Shown here one piece after another: positions 25,554-36,885 of a stretch of DNA of 64,000 bases. Numbering within the stretch: the first letter of the stretch is position 1; every line of letters starts with the position of its first letter. Source of the stretch: Echria macrotheca (lineage: Eukaryota > Ascomycota > Sordariomycetes > Sordariales > Schizotheciaceae); assembly GCA_030411725.1 (NCBI GenBank), contig MU839827.1, forward strand, positions 682,001 through 746,000, in the 5' to 3' direction. The notes under the pieces were generated by a model. That model did not search any database. It was not told where the DNA came from and was given only the letters and a program-made list of their open reading frames with translations. A program made the position numbers and the translations under genes.

Positions 25554-27302
25554 ATGAAGCTTCTCGCCCTGCTAGGAGGTCTCCTCCTCCCGGCCGTCTC
25601 CCTCGCCGCCAACTCAACCTTTTTGAATCCTGTCCTCCCAGGCTGGCATAGCGACCCCAGCTGCCTCTATCACAAAGCCAGCTCGACGTTCTTCTGCGCA
25701 ACCTCGACCTTCATCGCCTTCCCCGGCATCCCCATCTACGCGTCCAAGGACCTGATCAACTGGAAGCTCGTCAGCCACGTGTGGAACCGCGAGTCGCAGC
25801 TCCCGGGACAGAGCTGGAACACAACCGGCCAGATGGACGGCATGTACGCACCCACGCTCCGCTTCCACGACGAAAAATTCTGGGTCGTGTGCGAGTACAT
25901 CGGCGACGGCGGCGGCGGCCAGATCCTCACCGGTCTCGTGGGCGTCCTCTTCTGGACGACGGACCCCTATTCCGACGCAAGCTGGTCGGACCCCGTGATT
26001 TTTTATCCTAACAAAATCGACCCCGACCTGTTCTGGGATTCCTCGGACAACAAAAATCCGTACGTAGCCACGCAGAGCGTCATCCTCCAGCAGCTCGACC
26101 TCCAGTCCGGCAACCTCACCCCCCAGCCGGCGCTGTCGCTCTGGAACGGCACGGGCGGCGTCTGGCCGGAAGGCCCACACCTCTACAAGAAGGACGGGTA
26201 CTACTACCTCATGATCGCCGAGGGCGGCACGGCCCTCAACCACGCCATCATGATCTCGCGCGCGCGCAACATCACGGGGCCCTACGAGCCGTACGCCAAC
26301 AATCCCATCCTGACCAACCGCAAGACGCGCGAGTACTTCCAGACCGTCGGCCACGGCGACCTCTTCCAGGACGGCGCCGGGAACTGGTGGGGAATGTGCC
26401 TCGCGACACGCGGCGGGCCCGACTGGAAAGTCTACCCCATGGGCCGCGAGGCCGTTTTGTTCCCGGTGACCTGGGAAGAGGGCCAGTGGCCGGTCCTGCA
26501 GCCCGTCCGCGGCCGCATGAGCGGGTGGCCTTCGCTGCCGGCCCCGAGTAAGGATATTCCTGGAAACGGCCCGTTCAACGGCGATCCGGACGTGTACGAC
26601 TTTGTCACGGCCGGTGAGCCGATCCCCCGGAATCTGATGTACTGGCGCGTCCCGAGGCCGGGGGCGATTACGACGACCGCAAAAGGACTGCAGCTCGTGC
26701 CGTCGCGGAATAATGTCACCGGGCAGATGATACCCGGCAAGCCGACGCCCGAGTTGAGCGGGCAGAGGGGGATGGCTTTCATCGGCCGGAGGCAGACGGA
26801 TACGCTGTTCGAGTACACGGTCGATCTGGTGGGATTCAGGCCGGGGATGGTCGGGTCCGAGGCCGGTGTGACGGTGTTCCTGACGCAGCTGAACCATATC
26901 GATCTCGGCGTGGCGATGCTCGCGGACCGCGAGATGTCGTTCCGGTTCCGCATCGAGGCACCCCCGGGCGCGCCGGTTCCGGAAACAAAAGTCGTGCCGG
27001 TGCCGGAGGCGTGGAGGGGGCAGACGATCCGGCTTCATGTCACCACGCCGAACACAACGCACTACGACTTGTCGGCTAGTCTGACGAGTGACCCCGCCTC
27101 CAAGATTACGGTTGGGACGGCCTGGGCTGGGCTGGTGAGTGGCGGGACCGGACCCTTTACCGGTGTTTTGCTAGGAATTTTCAATACCTGTAATGGCGCA
27201 GGACAGGGCGAGGAGTGTCCCGATGGCGGTGACAAGGCATACTGGCAGAGGTGGAGGTACACGGGGAAGGGGCAGGAGATTGCCATGAACGAGGTTGTTT
27301 GA
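25554..27302 (+). CDS. secreted glycoside hydrolase family 43 (xylosidase/arabinofuranosidase-like)
   Basis: A single exon of 582 aa. A signal peptide MKLLALLGGLLLPAVSLA precedes NSTFLNPVLPGWHSDPS, the classic GH43 opening. Its Asp34 is the expected catalytic base; Asp156 in NKIDPDLFWD fits the pKa-modulating Asp and Glu206 in WPEGPHLYKK the general acid. The five-bladed propeller domain covers about 20-330. A C-terminal beta-sandwich of the beta-xylosidase type (about 370-580; RGMAFIGRRQTDTLFEYTVDL, then GVTVFLTQLNHIDLGVAML) follows. The enzyme should release xylose or arabinose from plant hemicellulose outside the cell; substrate cannot be fixed from sequence. Several N-glycosylation sequons are present. 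The open frame extends 18 codons upstream, but the start was placed at the ATG that begins the signal peptide. It is convergent with the next gene, 122 bp away. Confidence 0.93.
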   Translation: MKLLALLGGLLLPAVSLAANSTFLNPVLPGWHSDPSCLYHKASSTFFCATSTFIAFPGIPIYASKDLINWKLVSHVWNRESQLPGQSWNTTGQMDGMYAPTLRFHDEKFWVVCEYIGDGGGGQILTGLVGVLFWTTDPYSDASWSDPVIFYPNKIDPDLFWDSSDNKNPYVATQSVILQQLDLQSGNLTPQPALSLWNGTGGVWPEGPHLYKKDGYYYLMIAEGGTALNHAIMISRARNITGPYEPYANNPILTNRKTREYFQTVGHGDLFQDGAGNWWGMCLATRGGPDWKVYPMGREAVLFPVTWEEGQWPVLQPVRGRMSGWPSLPAPSKDIPGNGPFNGDPDVYDFVTAGEPIPRNLMYWRVPRPGAITTTAKGLQLVPSRNNVTGQMIPGKPTPELSGQRGMAFIGRRQTDTLFEYTVDLVGFRPGMVGSEAGVTVFLTQLNHIDLGVAMLADREMSFRFRIEAPPGAPVPETKVVPVPEAWRGQTIRLHVTTPNTTHYDLSASLTSDPASKITVGTAWAGLVSGGTGPFTGVLLGIFNTCNGAGQGEECPDGGDKAYWQRWRYTGKGQEIAMNEVV

Positions 27303-27424
27303 GAGACAATTTGTAATTCTGAAGGCGGCCGGGGGAAATGACATAATAAACGAGGGAGTGACCACTGAGCAGAAAATGAAAAGAAGACAAAAAGACAGAT
27401 GGAATCATCAGAGACGGAAGCCAC

Positions 27425-28703
27425 CTAAGCATCCTGGACCTTGACAACCGGCTTCTTGGGCAGCTTCCCAGCCTCCATATCGGCAATTCCCTCAATGATC
27501 TTGTCCCAGCCCTCTCCCTGGATGAGATGAAAGTCGAGGACCCGCAGCTCGCCACTCTCCAAGTTCTTTTCGAAGGTAGGAATCCACTCGACAGTCTTGG
27601 CCGTGACGTGCTTTCCGAGCTCGTCATCGCGACCGACCTTGCCAAGCTGAACGCGGTAGAGATTGATGGACTCGGGGACACTTATGGGAGACCTGGGGAC
27701 TTGTTATTAGCGTTGTCCCAAATCTAGGTACCTAGGTGTCAAGAGAAAAACTTTACCAGTCATCAACAGTGGCAAAGTACTTGGTTGACTCGTTGGAAAC
27801 TGTCTCGAGAGCCTTGATGGACGCCTCGACCGCCTGCATCTGCGCACTGGCATCAACCACGCGGCCGAACTTGCCGCCGGTGATCTTCTCAATCTCGGCA
27901 ACTTGCTCATCGACCGAAGCACGATTGTTGAAGGTCGCCGAGGCTCCGGCCTGGAGGGTGATCTACAATGGATTATTAGCCTTGGCCTTGCCTCGTCTGG
28001 GGAAACCCATACCTCGTTCTTGGACGGAGAGCAGGATGCCAGAACCTTGTAACCGCAGAGGCTGGCCAGCTGGCAGCAATACCGGCCGACGCTGCCACTG
28101 CCGCCCATGACGATGATCCAGGAGTCTTTCTCCTCGGCCTTGTTGCCGGGCGTCGGAAGTGTCAAGTGTTGGCCGTCAAGCAAGGCCAAGGCGGCAGTCT
28201 ACCATGGGAGTTATTAGACCTAGGTACCTGCAGCGAACCGAACACAAGGTCACATACTAATATTCCAGCACCGACGGTACAAGCCGCGTCGAGGGCAACG
28301 TTCTCGCTCTTCTTGAAGACCCAGTCCTCGTTGACGAGGAAGGTCTCCTGGAAGGGCGAGAACTCGCCGATTCCGACTGGGGCGCATCCGTACACGATAT
28401 CGCCCTTGCTGAGCTTCTTGCAGTCGGGCCCGGTCTCGACGACCACGCCGCTAAAGTCGCTGCCGATGACGGCGGGCCAGGACGTGACCAGGACACCGGT
28501 GTGCTGCATGAACGGCTCGCTGAAAATCACAAGGTAAGCGGGGCTGGGCCTGTTTGTTGGGGACAAAAGACGTACACGGGGTTGAGGCCGACGTAGAGAC
28601 TCTTGACCAGAGCCTGGTTGTGCTGAGGCTTGGGCTTTGGGATCGAGTCCACGACCTTGTAAGGCTCATTGGGCCCTGCGACGGTGATACCAGATTGAGA
28701 CAT
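27425..28703 (-). CDS. MDR-superfamily oxidoreductase, zinc-free quinone oxidoreductase/enoyl reductase-like
   Basis: Five exons (28703-28576, 28519-28258, 28198-28013, 27962-27757, 27692-27425) with introns of 50-64 nt encode 349 aa. The first junction restores LNPV-EPFMQHTG and the second GAGIL-TAALALLDG. An N-terminal GroES-like domain (IGSDFSGVVVETG, about 62-75) is followed by an NAD(P)H Rossmann domain with IIVMGGSGSVGRYCCQLA (about 155-172). The catalytic-zinc GHE motif and the structural four-Cys loop of classical alcohol dehydrogenases are absent. It therefore belongs with ToxD-like/quinone oxidoreductase or trans-acting enoyl reductase proteins, although such proteins are often labelled zinc-binding. 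No polyketide synthase gene is in the window, so a stand-alone NADPH reductase is the safer call. Introns 2 and 4 contain the CTAGGTAC motif discussed under findings. Confidence 0.88.
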
Positions 28704-30008
28704 GTTGGAATGCTGTAGTAGTTTGTCTGATGAGTGGGCCTGCGGACTGAGTTGCTGATGAGATATAGAGCTTGAATATTCCACCTTCTCAAGTTCTCAA
28801 TTTGTATTCGAATCAGTCGACTTGGAAATGTAGCCACGAACTCGATGATACTCCTAGCCAAGAGACGACGAAGACGACGACGACGAGAAGATGCCTAGAT
28901 CTGCACACGGTGCTGTCGTGAAGCAGAGTGTCACGACGGCCCAGAGGCATTGCAGAGGCGGCCGCGGTGGTTGAACCAATCGTGAGTCGAAGAGGTGCCG
29001 TGTCGGCCTTGGGATGCAGACTGGTCGGCCCAGATATCATCCGCTCTGACAGAGAGATGTGGCGCTCCCGGCAGGCTCATGTCCAGCGTCGAATCAAGTT
29101 GCTATCGGTCTGCACGCGGCACACGCTGCTGTGGCAAAAGACATGCAGCTAGCCACACCTCCGTGGTGTTTCCTGAGATGAAGTTGACTCTTGAGTTTAA
29201 AGTTGAAACACTCGAGTCAAATTCTTCTCGTTCGCGGTCCAATAGCAGCTTGGATACGGCTCGTTCCTGCCTTGGGTGATGGATTGCGCAGACCTTGCTC
29301 GACCCCGCCTTCACCTCTTGAATTAGGCAGTCTCGTCTCGCGTCACGTCTAAGCCTGCCATGGACAACCGTCGACATCGACCGGTCCTGTCGTACATGCT
29401 CTCGACTATGCCTATGCTGCTTCGATGGCGCCGTTTCGGTACCGACAGCCTTCCACCAATAAGCACTGGAGCCGACTGCTGTCTGCAACAATCAAGAGGA
29501 CTTGGTAGAGCGACAGGAACAAGTCGTGCCCATGAGCCGCTGCATATTCAACTATTCTAGCAGTGTCATATTCTGGCTGAGCGAGTCTGTAAAATACAGC
29601 TTAAGCTGTCGAGTCACCTGCGTGAATTACAGTATTCTGACAGCAGGAACGTATAGTACGGGCTAACAGGTCTCCGTTATTCTTCTCCAGTGACTCGAGA
29701 TAGATGTATCCCTGAAAGTATATCTTGTAAGCAGGTCTATGTTTGAAAAAGTGGCATACATCTTCAGCAACCGTAAAGCACCTCTTCTTCAGACTGCACT
29801 TCCTTGCATAATGGCTGCAGCCACAATACCTAGAGGCATTGGCTTTCGGACAAACAGCACAAGACATTTTTTGTATGGGAGGACTGTACAAAACGAATAC
29901 CATTATCGATGCTGTTCTAATGCATACTACTCGTTCTACCCAACCCCTTTCCTCCACCGTCCACCCTCATCCCATCAGCCACGGCTCCCCATAGTGCAGC
30001 TCCACCGG
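28704..30008. other. intergenic, 1.3 kb
   Basis: The part nearest 28703 is the promoter side of the MDR gene; the part near 30008 is the 3' side of the membrane-protein gene. Short frames such as 29102-29491 minus show no motif. Confidence 0.5.
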
Positions 30009-31151
30009 TCAGAACCAAGCAGCCGGTAAACCATCACCTGCCACTTGAGACGTCTCATCGTGCCCGGTTGTCGCCCCCGCAGTCGACAAAGGCCCCTCCC
30101 CGTCCTGCTGCCTTGTCCCTGGCAGGGTTTGCGCCCGTCCTCTTCCCTGCGTCTTTTGGACCTCGAATCCCTCTGCCGGCGACCCACCAAGACCCGCGGG
30201 TTGTCCCGAGGGAGCTGCGGCTGGTTCGTAGCTGTCGTAAGCTCCATCGTACATCCCACTACCAGAGGCGTACGGGTCGGCAGTCATAGAGCGATGGACA
30301 ATCGGAGGCGCCTCAGGGGGTTCAGGGCGAGAGGAGACGGCCACGGCTTCGACAAGTTTCTTCTCCTTTACCTTGCGCATTCTCCGCCAGAGAAAGAAGA
30401 TGCCAAGACCCAGAAGCGCCAGGAGCGTGAGCCCGGCTAGTACAGCACCGGCTATTATTGCCGTGGAAGGCTGAGACCATGGTTTTGGATCCTCGGATTC
30501 GTCTAAGTCGTCCTCATAGATGGCGGTAGGTTGGGCAAATAGATACGGGGTGGATTTCACGGAATCGCAGTTGATCAGTGTACGGAACGGGTATTCGTTG
30601 AATATGAGCGTGTTGCAGTACGGGTAGGCGCTGTTGAGACTGGATTGGATGCTGTCAGCTACATGTAGTATGCAGGGAGGACGGATGCAGGACTTGCCAG
30701 TGTTTTGTCGGGATGCCCTTTAGCTGGCGCATTTTCGTAAGGGGAACAGTGTAATCGAGACACGCTGTTGGGACCTGGCAGCGACCCTTTGTCTTACAAC
30801 ATCCGACATAGTCGCCTACTGTGCCGCATCTGTAACCGTCGTGGCATTGGAGAGGGCGGCCTGTGAGTCGAGTTATGAACGTTAGGACCAGGACGGCTGT
30901 GTTTGAACAGAATATTTTTACGTACTTTCAACCCCTTTGATGTAGGCACAGTTTGTTCTCGTCAAGAGATCGGACGGCATGCGACGATTCGGGGCCGGGG
31001 CTGGGGGCGGTGTTGGCTTGCTGGGGATTGTCGGCCTTCTCGTCAAGTGTGTTCTGGAGCCCGTTTGAACAGCGAGTTCGAGGTCATGGGTGACATAGCC
31101 ACTACAGGAGATAGAGAGAATAAAAAAGCAAATGATCTGCCGGATCCGCAT
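30009..31151 (-). CDS. single-pass membrane protein with Cys-rich secreted domain (sensor-like topology)
   Basis: Three exons, 31151-30926, 30860-30698 and 30639-30009, encode 339 aa. Intron 1 is 65 nt (GTACGT/ACAG). Intron 2 is 58 nt and appears to be GC-AG (donor GCAAGT). A signal peptide (MRIRQIICFFILSISCSG) is followed by a Pro-rich stretch, then a Cys-rich ectodomain (C68, C81, C87, C96, C97, C103, C109, C130 and two more) reading CHDGYRCGTVGDYVGCC and KHCLNSAYPYCNT. One membrane span (about 189-211, STAIIAGAVLAGLTLLALLG...) ends in the stop-transfer WRRMRK. A roughly 125-aa Pro/Gly/Ser-rich cytosolic tail completes it. The topology resembles fungal wall-integrity sensors (Wsc/Mid2 type), but the Cys domain is not the WSC pattern I know, so the role is inference. 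Similar Cys-rich membrane proteins of unknown function are common in Sordariomycetes. Confidence 0.75.
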
Positions 31152-32265
31152 ACTGAACGACTCGGCGGATGTGTGGTTGGATACTGGTAATTACTGGCTC
31201 AACGATGTGCCGGTAGACTGTCAGACAAGACCGTCTTGCGAAGAAAGATTGCAGAAGAAGGTTGACGCATTTTGGGTTGCCCGTTTCTGTCCTGGCAGGT
31301 CTCCGGGTCGTCATGTCTGAATTCAAACATAGACATGGAAGGAGCATATCGGCGTGGTTGTTTGGCGCAACTTCCCCGCGGGTCACCGCCGGTTTCAAAG
31401 ATGGAAGGTAGATACGACGTGAAGTGAACGGCAGGAGGGTGCATGTCACATTTCTGAATTAAGGTACCAGCCGAGACACGTATGTGAAGTCAGAACGGAA
31501 TCATCTTGAGCTGAGAAACAACATAGTCAGACTTCAGGGGCTCCTGGTATATATTCCTTCTACGACTTGGTAGTAGGTAGATGCTGGGACAGATACCCAA
31601 CAATACTATGTAGCTGGCCAAAGGTCAAATCCGGATTTTGAGGCTTAGTTTAGGCTAGAACCCATTACGGAGGTGTCTCATATCAACAGCGCTCAGGAGA
31701 CCTCGTATGAATTGTCTGAAGAGTTACGTGAAAAGTATACTCAAGATGCCTAGGTTCTGACCTACCTAGGGACTGCGGCCTCAATAAGCTCACCGCTCTA
31801 GACATGAGACAGGGTAACCGAAACCCGGTCCTAAGCCCCTGCAGAGGAATGGATAGTTCTTCGAGTGCTTTATGGGGTATGTTAACCATGAATGACAGTC
31901 GGAGCGGAACTATATCCAGAAAGGTGGATTTAGCCGGAGGCGATCCGGGTACGTTCCCATGGAGGACACCAGTCAAATTCAGCCCCTAGAACCAATTAAT
32001 GAGCCGGAGAACAAGATTCCACCGTAAAGCAGAATCTGGGGCCATAATGCAGTCTCTCCCGCAATTAGATTGCCGTAATTGACCGCCATATTGATACTCT
32101 CTCTGCACGCCTCCGAGCCTGGATTCAATGCCCCGAATTGCCGCCAGGAGGGGTTTGCTCGTCATAACTTAAAGAGCGTAGCCGGTCTGCATGGTTATTC
32201 TGACCTCCTCCGTACTGGCTCTCCGACTCTACTACAATCGACTCAACAGCTACATATTTGAAGCC
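31152..32265. other. intergenic, divergent promoter region
   Basis: Lies between two divergent genes. ACCTAGGT-like motifs occur near 31750-31770. No other feature was supported. Confidence 0.45.
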
Positions 32266-32856
32266 ATGGTCAAGATCTCAGCAGTCGCCGTCGCCCTCGC
32301 CGGGACGGCCTTAGCCACCCCGATGCCACAGGCATCTGGCACACCGACACCAAAGACGTTGGTATCAGGGGCGTTGTGGATTCGCGCTGTCGCTGCGCCA
32401 AATTACCACAAGTATCTGCAGACGAAGCCGGCCAACGTACCCGGCACCGCCATCCTTGACTCATATACGACTGCCGGCCAGTTCAACGTGGAGGACGGGC
32501 AGCTCGTCAACAAGGTGTCAACCCCGCCGCTGTACATGTGGGTAGAGGAGCCCGCCGACAAAGCCAACCCGCCACGGACGCTGGCCACTTGGTTCAACAC
32601 GACCAAGAACCCCTTCGGCACATTTGCCTTCCAAGGCGATGCCCTGTCCTGGAGCGTCCCCAGCGTGAAGCGACAGAACCTGGCAGCGTGGCTTGTCTGC
32701 GCCAAGCAAGCGTTGTTCATCAACACCGGAGCATTCTCGTACCAGACACCTTCCGGATGCTCCGATCAGACGGTGAGTAACTCGTATTGCCAGCCGATTC
32801 GAATGCTGACGATTGCCCAGATACACTACTACAACGACAAGACAGCCAATAACTAG
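32266..32856 (+). CDS. small secreted protein of unknown function
   Basis: Two exons, 32266-32772 and 32821-32856, encode 180 aa. The 48-nt intron (GTGAGT donor, GCTGAC branch, CCCAG acceptor) is a multiple of three and contains no stop, so a retained transcript would still be translated, as 196 aa. The ATG at 32266 begins a clean signal peptide (MVKISAVAVALAGTALATP); an in-frame ATG 25 codons upstream would spoil it. The mature part has two Cys (in WLVCAKQ and SGCSDQ) and a beta-rich look (LYMWVEEP, NPFGTFAFQGDALSWSVPS). It fits a broad class of small secreted fungal wall or surface proteins. I do not recognise a precise family and assign no function. Confidence 0.7.
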   Translation: MVKISAVAVALAGTALATPMPQASGTPTPKTLVSGALWIRAVAAPNYHKYLQTKPANVPGTAILDSYTTAGQFNVEDGQLVNKVSTPPLYMWVEEPADKANPPRTLATWFNTTKNPFGTFAFQGDALSWSVPSVKRQNLAAWLVCAKQALFINTGAFSYQTPSGCSDQTVSNSYCQPIRMLTIAQIHYYNDKTANN

Positions 32857-33963
32857 GCGGTTACATAGCGAACGGGATGAATCTGCTCACTTCACCTCGC
32901 TATGTGAGCTCCAGAATGTGAGCGAAAACATGGAGCTGAGATGCCTACAGTTCCTCTCTCCAGACCTTTATCGGCAAGAAGAAGGCCGTAGATAGAAGCC
33001 CGGAGAATCAACACTCGATGAGATCATCACGCTTCTATCGTGTCGTGGCTGGAATGTCCGTCGATGCCATTCCTTGCTCTCGAAAACCCAAGCGGCTTGG
33101 TGTCTTGGCCTGCTAAAACTTGGAACGGCGGGACGAGATCTCCGCTGATGTCAGACCTCTGTCTGGATCGCGTACAAGTTCAGGGGCGAATACGCAGTAC
33201 GGAGTGAATCGAGGACTTTGCTTCGCTTAATCGCCATTATTTCTGCGATCTACTCTAGAGTAGAAAGTGAACATTGAGGTGGTTGATGCAGTGTCTCGAG
33301 TGTTTCGAACCACCCTGAATGGCGGGGTTTGCTCAAGCGAATCAGCCAATCACAGACGCCCGCTTGACGTCCCCACAAATTTCCAGGGTTGCCAACGTCA
33401 ACACCTGAATTGTCAAAAGTGTCGACGAGACTCAACTCCGCCGCGTCATCTTGCAACGCCAATGCTCTTGTGTTATTTTCTATCCCAAGGCCCGCTGCAT
33501 GCCGCCCTGAAGGCAGGACTGGGAGCTGCGTGCTCGGCAGTCCGCTGCAATGTTTTGCCCAGACCGGCCTCCCCACCAGTCCCTGACCGACAGGGAGCTG
33601 CTGTTGACAATGTTGCCAAGATGGGTAACACGAGAAGCCAATCACCACCGCATCGAGCGTCCGCCGAGCTTTGCACAGCCTGACGGCCAAGCGGCAACCG
33701 AGAGTGCCAAGCAGACCGCCGCCAGACCTTGGCGTCATGGGCAATGGATATCCACTTTTCAGTTCCCCTGAGGTTGTTCTCTTCTTTCCTCGACAATCCG
33801 CGACATCGTTGTTATCGTCGTCGATGGTCTAGATAACCATCATTCCGCTCGTTACACCCCGCATCCGACGGACCTGCATCGAACGGCCGCCGAGGACCCC
33901 GTCCGAACTTCCCGACCCGATCGACGGCACGATAGCCCTCGTTGACCGGCGAGCTTTCACCCG
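32857..33963. other. intergenic upstream of GH76 gene
   Basis: Frames in 33250-33800 on both strands lack motifs and look like GC-driven chance frames. The last ~200 bp is C/G-rich and probably holds the GH76 leader. Confidence 0.45.
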
Positions 33964-35448
33964 ATGTTGTCCTCCACAATGTCACCGGCTCGGTGGTTTA
34001 CCGTGGCGCTGGCCGCAGGGAGCTCGCTGCCACTTGCGAATGCGCAATATTACAAGATCGGGACAAAAGGTAGCAGCCGCCAGCTTGAAGGGATGGAATA
34101 GACAAGACTAACACGGGTTGCAGACGAAATAAAAGAGTCGGCACGAACGTTGGCATACGATCTCATGTTGTTCTACGAAGGCAACAAGACCGGTCAGGTT
34201 CCCGGTATCCTGCCCGGCCCGCCGACCGAGCACAAGGGCGACTACTACTGGTGGGAAGGAGGGGCGATGATGGGCACATACATCGACTACTGGCACTTGA
34301 CGCGGGATCCCAGCTACAACCATGTGATAATGGAAGGTATGCTGCACCAGACGGGACCAAACGCCGATTACATGCCGCCCAACCACACGGCGTCGCTCGG
34401 AAACGACGACCAAGGATTCTGGGGCATGTCAGCCATGCTGGCGGCGGAAAACAAGTTTCCGAACCCACCAGATGACAAGCCGCAATGGTTGGCACTGGCA
34501 CAAGGCGTCTTCAACACGCAAGCGCACCCGGACCGCCACGATAACACATGCAATGGCGGGCTGCGGTGGCAGGTGCCACCGACCAACATGGGATACAACT
34601 ACAAGAACACAATCGCCAACGCCTGCTTTTTCAACCTCGGCGCACGACTTGCCCGCTACACGCAGAACGAGACGTACGCAACATGGGCCAACAAGCAGTG
34701 GGACTGGCTCTGGAGCGTCGGCTACATCGACAACGAAGAGTACCGCGTTTACGACGGCGGACACGTCGAACACAATTGTACGGATATCAACAAGGCCCAG
34801 TTCAGCTACAACGCGGCGCTGCTCCTGCATGGATGCGCGTTCATGTACAACTACACCGAGGGAGCGGCGCGAGACGTCTGGAAGGACCGCATCGACAAGC
34901 TGCTGGTTGGCATCAAGCGCGATTTCTTCCCGGAGAACATCGCCTACGAGCTGCCGTGCGAAGGTCGCAAGGGCGCCTGCACGGCCGACATGTTGAGCTT
35001 TAAGGGATATGTGCACCGCTGGCTGGCGGTCGCCACGCAGGTTGCGCCGTTCACGAGGGACGAGATCCTGCCGATGCTAAGGACGTCAACCGAGGCGGCC
35101 GTCAAGCAGTGTACGGGCGGTGATACCGGCCGCCGCTGTGGGTTCTATTGGTCCGAGGGGGTTTTTGTGGATCCGGCCGTGGACAAGACCAGCGGCGCGG
35201 GCGAGCAGATGAGCGTGCTGGCGGCCGTGTCGAGCTTGCTTATTGAGGATGCCGACCCGCCGGCGACGAACCTGACGGGCGGTATCAGCCGCGGCGACCC
35301 GAATGCCGGCAGCCGCAGCCGGGACACGATCGACACTTTGGGTCCGATCACCACGGCCGACCGGGCGGGGGCGGCCATCCTGACGATTCTCGTTCTGGGC
35401 TCGAGTATTGGCATGTGGAGCTGGATGAGTATAAGTCTTGGGGACTGA
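33964..35448 (+). CDS. GH76 mannan endo-1,6-alpha-mannosidase, GPI-type (Dfg5/Dcw1 family)
   Basis: Two exons, 33964-34069 and 34124-35448, encode 476 aa across a 54-nt intron (GTAGCA donor, GACTAAC branch, TGCAG acceptor). The junction reads YYKIGT-KDEIKESAR. A signal peptide ends near LANAQ (about residue 28). The GH76 core has YYWWEGGAMMGTYIDYW (about 76-92), the catalytic Asp pair in GNDDQGFWG (D130, D131), then GLRWQVP and NTIANACFFNLGARL. The C-terminus has a Ser/Gly/Arg-rich spacer and a hydrophobic tail (AGAAILTILVLGSSIGMW), as in GPI-anchored members. Dfg5/Dcw1 proteins act at the plasma membrane and wall, where they are thought to link GPI proteins to wall glucan. A second in-frame ATG at 33979 is an alternative start that keeps the signal peptide. 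Confidence 0.94.
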
Positions 35449-36806
35449 TGCTGGCATGTTGTCTCTTTGGTTTCTGTATATATATGTTAGCCGCATATAC
35501 CTTTTTTTTTTGTTATTTCTGTCATGACATGTAGAGCACGGGGTCGGCGTCGAGGGCATTTGTTTTGTCTAATATGGGAGGCTCATATTCATTTGTCATT
35601 GGGATCATCATCAATTTTGCATTTTATGGGAGAGCGTGTGTAATGCAGTGGTCTTGTGTTTGCTCGCTGAGGATGAGCTCAGCTGATCGGCCGCCGTCGC
35701 TATGTTTGCGAAGACTTATGGAACGGCGGGGGCGGGGTTACGCACCGCAGAGCTCTGGCCCTGTTGAAGATCACTCGGGGTGTAGGTATGCCGAAGTCCG
35801 CCATCTGCCATGTTGTATCATTCTGCCGCCTCCGTGTCCGTGGAAGGTAGTATCGGCCAACTAATATAAACTACTGTGACGATGGACGATGCAGTGATCC
35901 AAGTTGTAAGTGAGGGTGTTGGGCGCGCGGACGAACCATGCGTGGAGGAAGCTAGATGCAGACCGGCTGGATACGTTTCTTACACCTCTTGTATGGATAC
36001 TTGTACAATACCTCACCACCGCTCGAGACGGCCATGAAATCTGGTGGATTATCGGTAGAGCCCAGACAAGCTTGATGTGCGGACGCATCTCTGTCTCTGG
36101 TGCAACACCGTTGAGTCTCAGGTCGCAGTGAGGTGACGCAGCTGTCTGTGATGAACAAATTGGGAGGGGAAGCGAAAGCGAAAGCGACCCGTCCCTCTCT
36201 CCTGCTGGTAATGGTGACACAGCATCTACTTGGTGGGCAGGTGCAGGTGCTTGTGTATTTATTCTATTCCCCATGATAGCTTTCAGAGGGATGGATGTTG
36301 TTGCTCAAGTACGAGGAGGAGAGGAGTACTGCACTGGGCATGGCATGGCGTATTGTTAGTTGGAAGGAGAACACAGTGCCCATCCGTCCACGGGCCGGTG
36401 AGTCTCCAAACAAAAGGGTGAGCATCACCGAGCGGTATGGCGGCCGACGAATACCACCGTCCTCCCGTCTTTCACTTACTGCTCGGGTCGATTACCTACG
36501 GAATACATAAAACATTCCTGAGTGATGAAGGTTTACCTTTTCCACCTACCCATGAACCAGAAGTGGCTGACGGCCCCGCGCTCGGTTTCGGCTCGACCGG
36601 TAGCTGCCTGCCCTGCTACCTCTAACCGTACCGCGCCGGAATTATTCCCGACGTAGCATTTTCGAGAAGCAATCATCTTCCGCCGAATCGCCGGTTGGCT
36701 CTGCTAGAACGGCTAGGTACGAATCACGATCGGTGATCAACGGCGGGGGGTTCATTAAAGATGGGGCTCGGCTTTTTAATCTATCCTGGACGGGGTGGTG
36801 ACGATT
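35449..36806. other. intergenic, 1.4 kb
   Basis: A T-rich run near 35500-35510 follows the GH76 stop and may be its 3' end. No gene is supported; the short frames lack motifs. Confidence 0.45.
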
Positions 36807-36812
36807 TATAAA
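36807..36812 (+). promoter_or_regulatory. TATA box of the P450 gene
   Basis: TATAAA lies 79-74 bp upstream of the ATG at 36886, a normal distance for a fungal gene with a short leader. Called from motif and position only. Confidence 0.55.
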
Positions 36813-36885
36813 TGCGGGCGTCCCGCCTCTGTCTTACACATTGCTCGTGTTTGCATCCCCTTTGACCTCACCGAGCATACCCACG

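Noticed and set aside
25614..27062. 482-aa minus-strand frame
   Set aside because: GC-driven antisense shadow of the GH43 gene.
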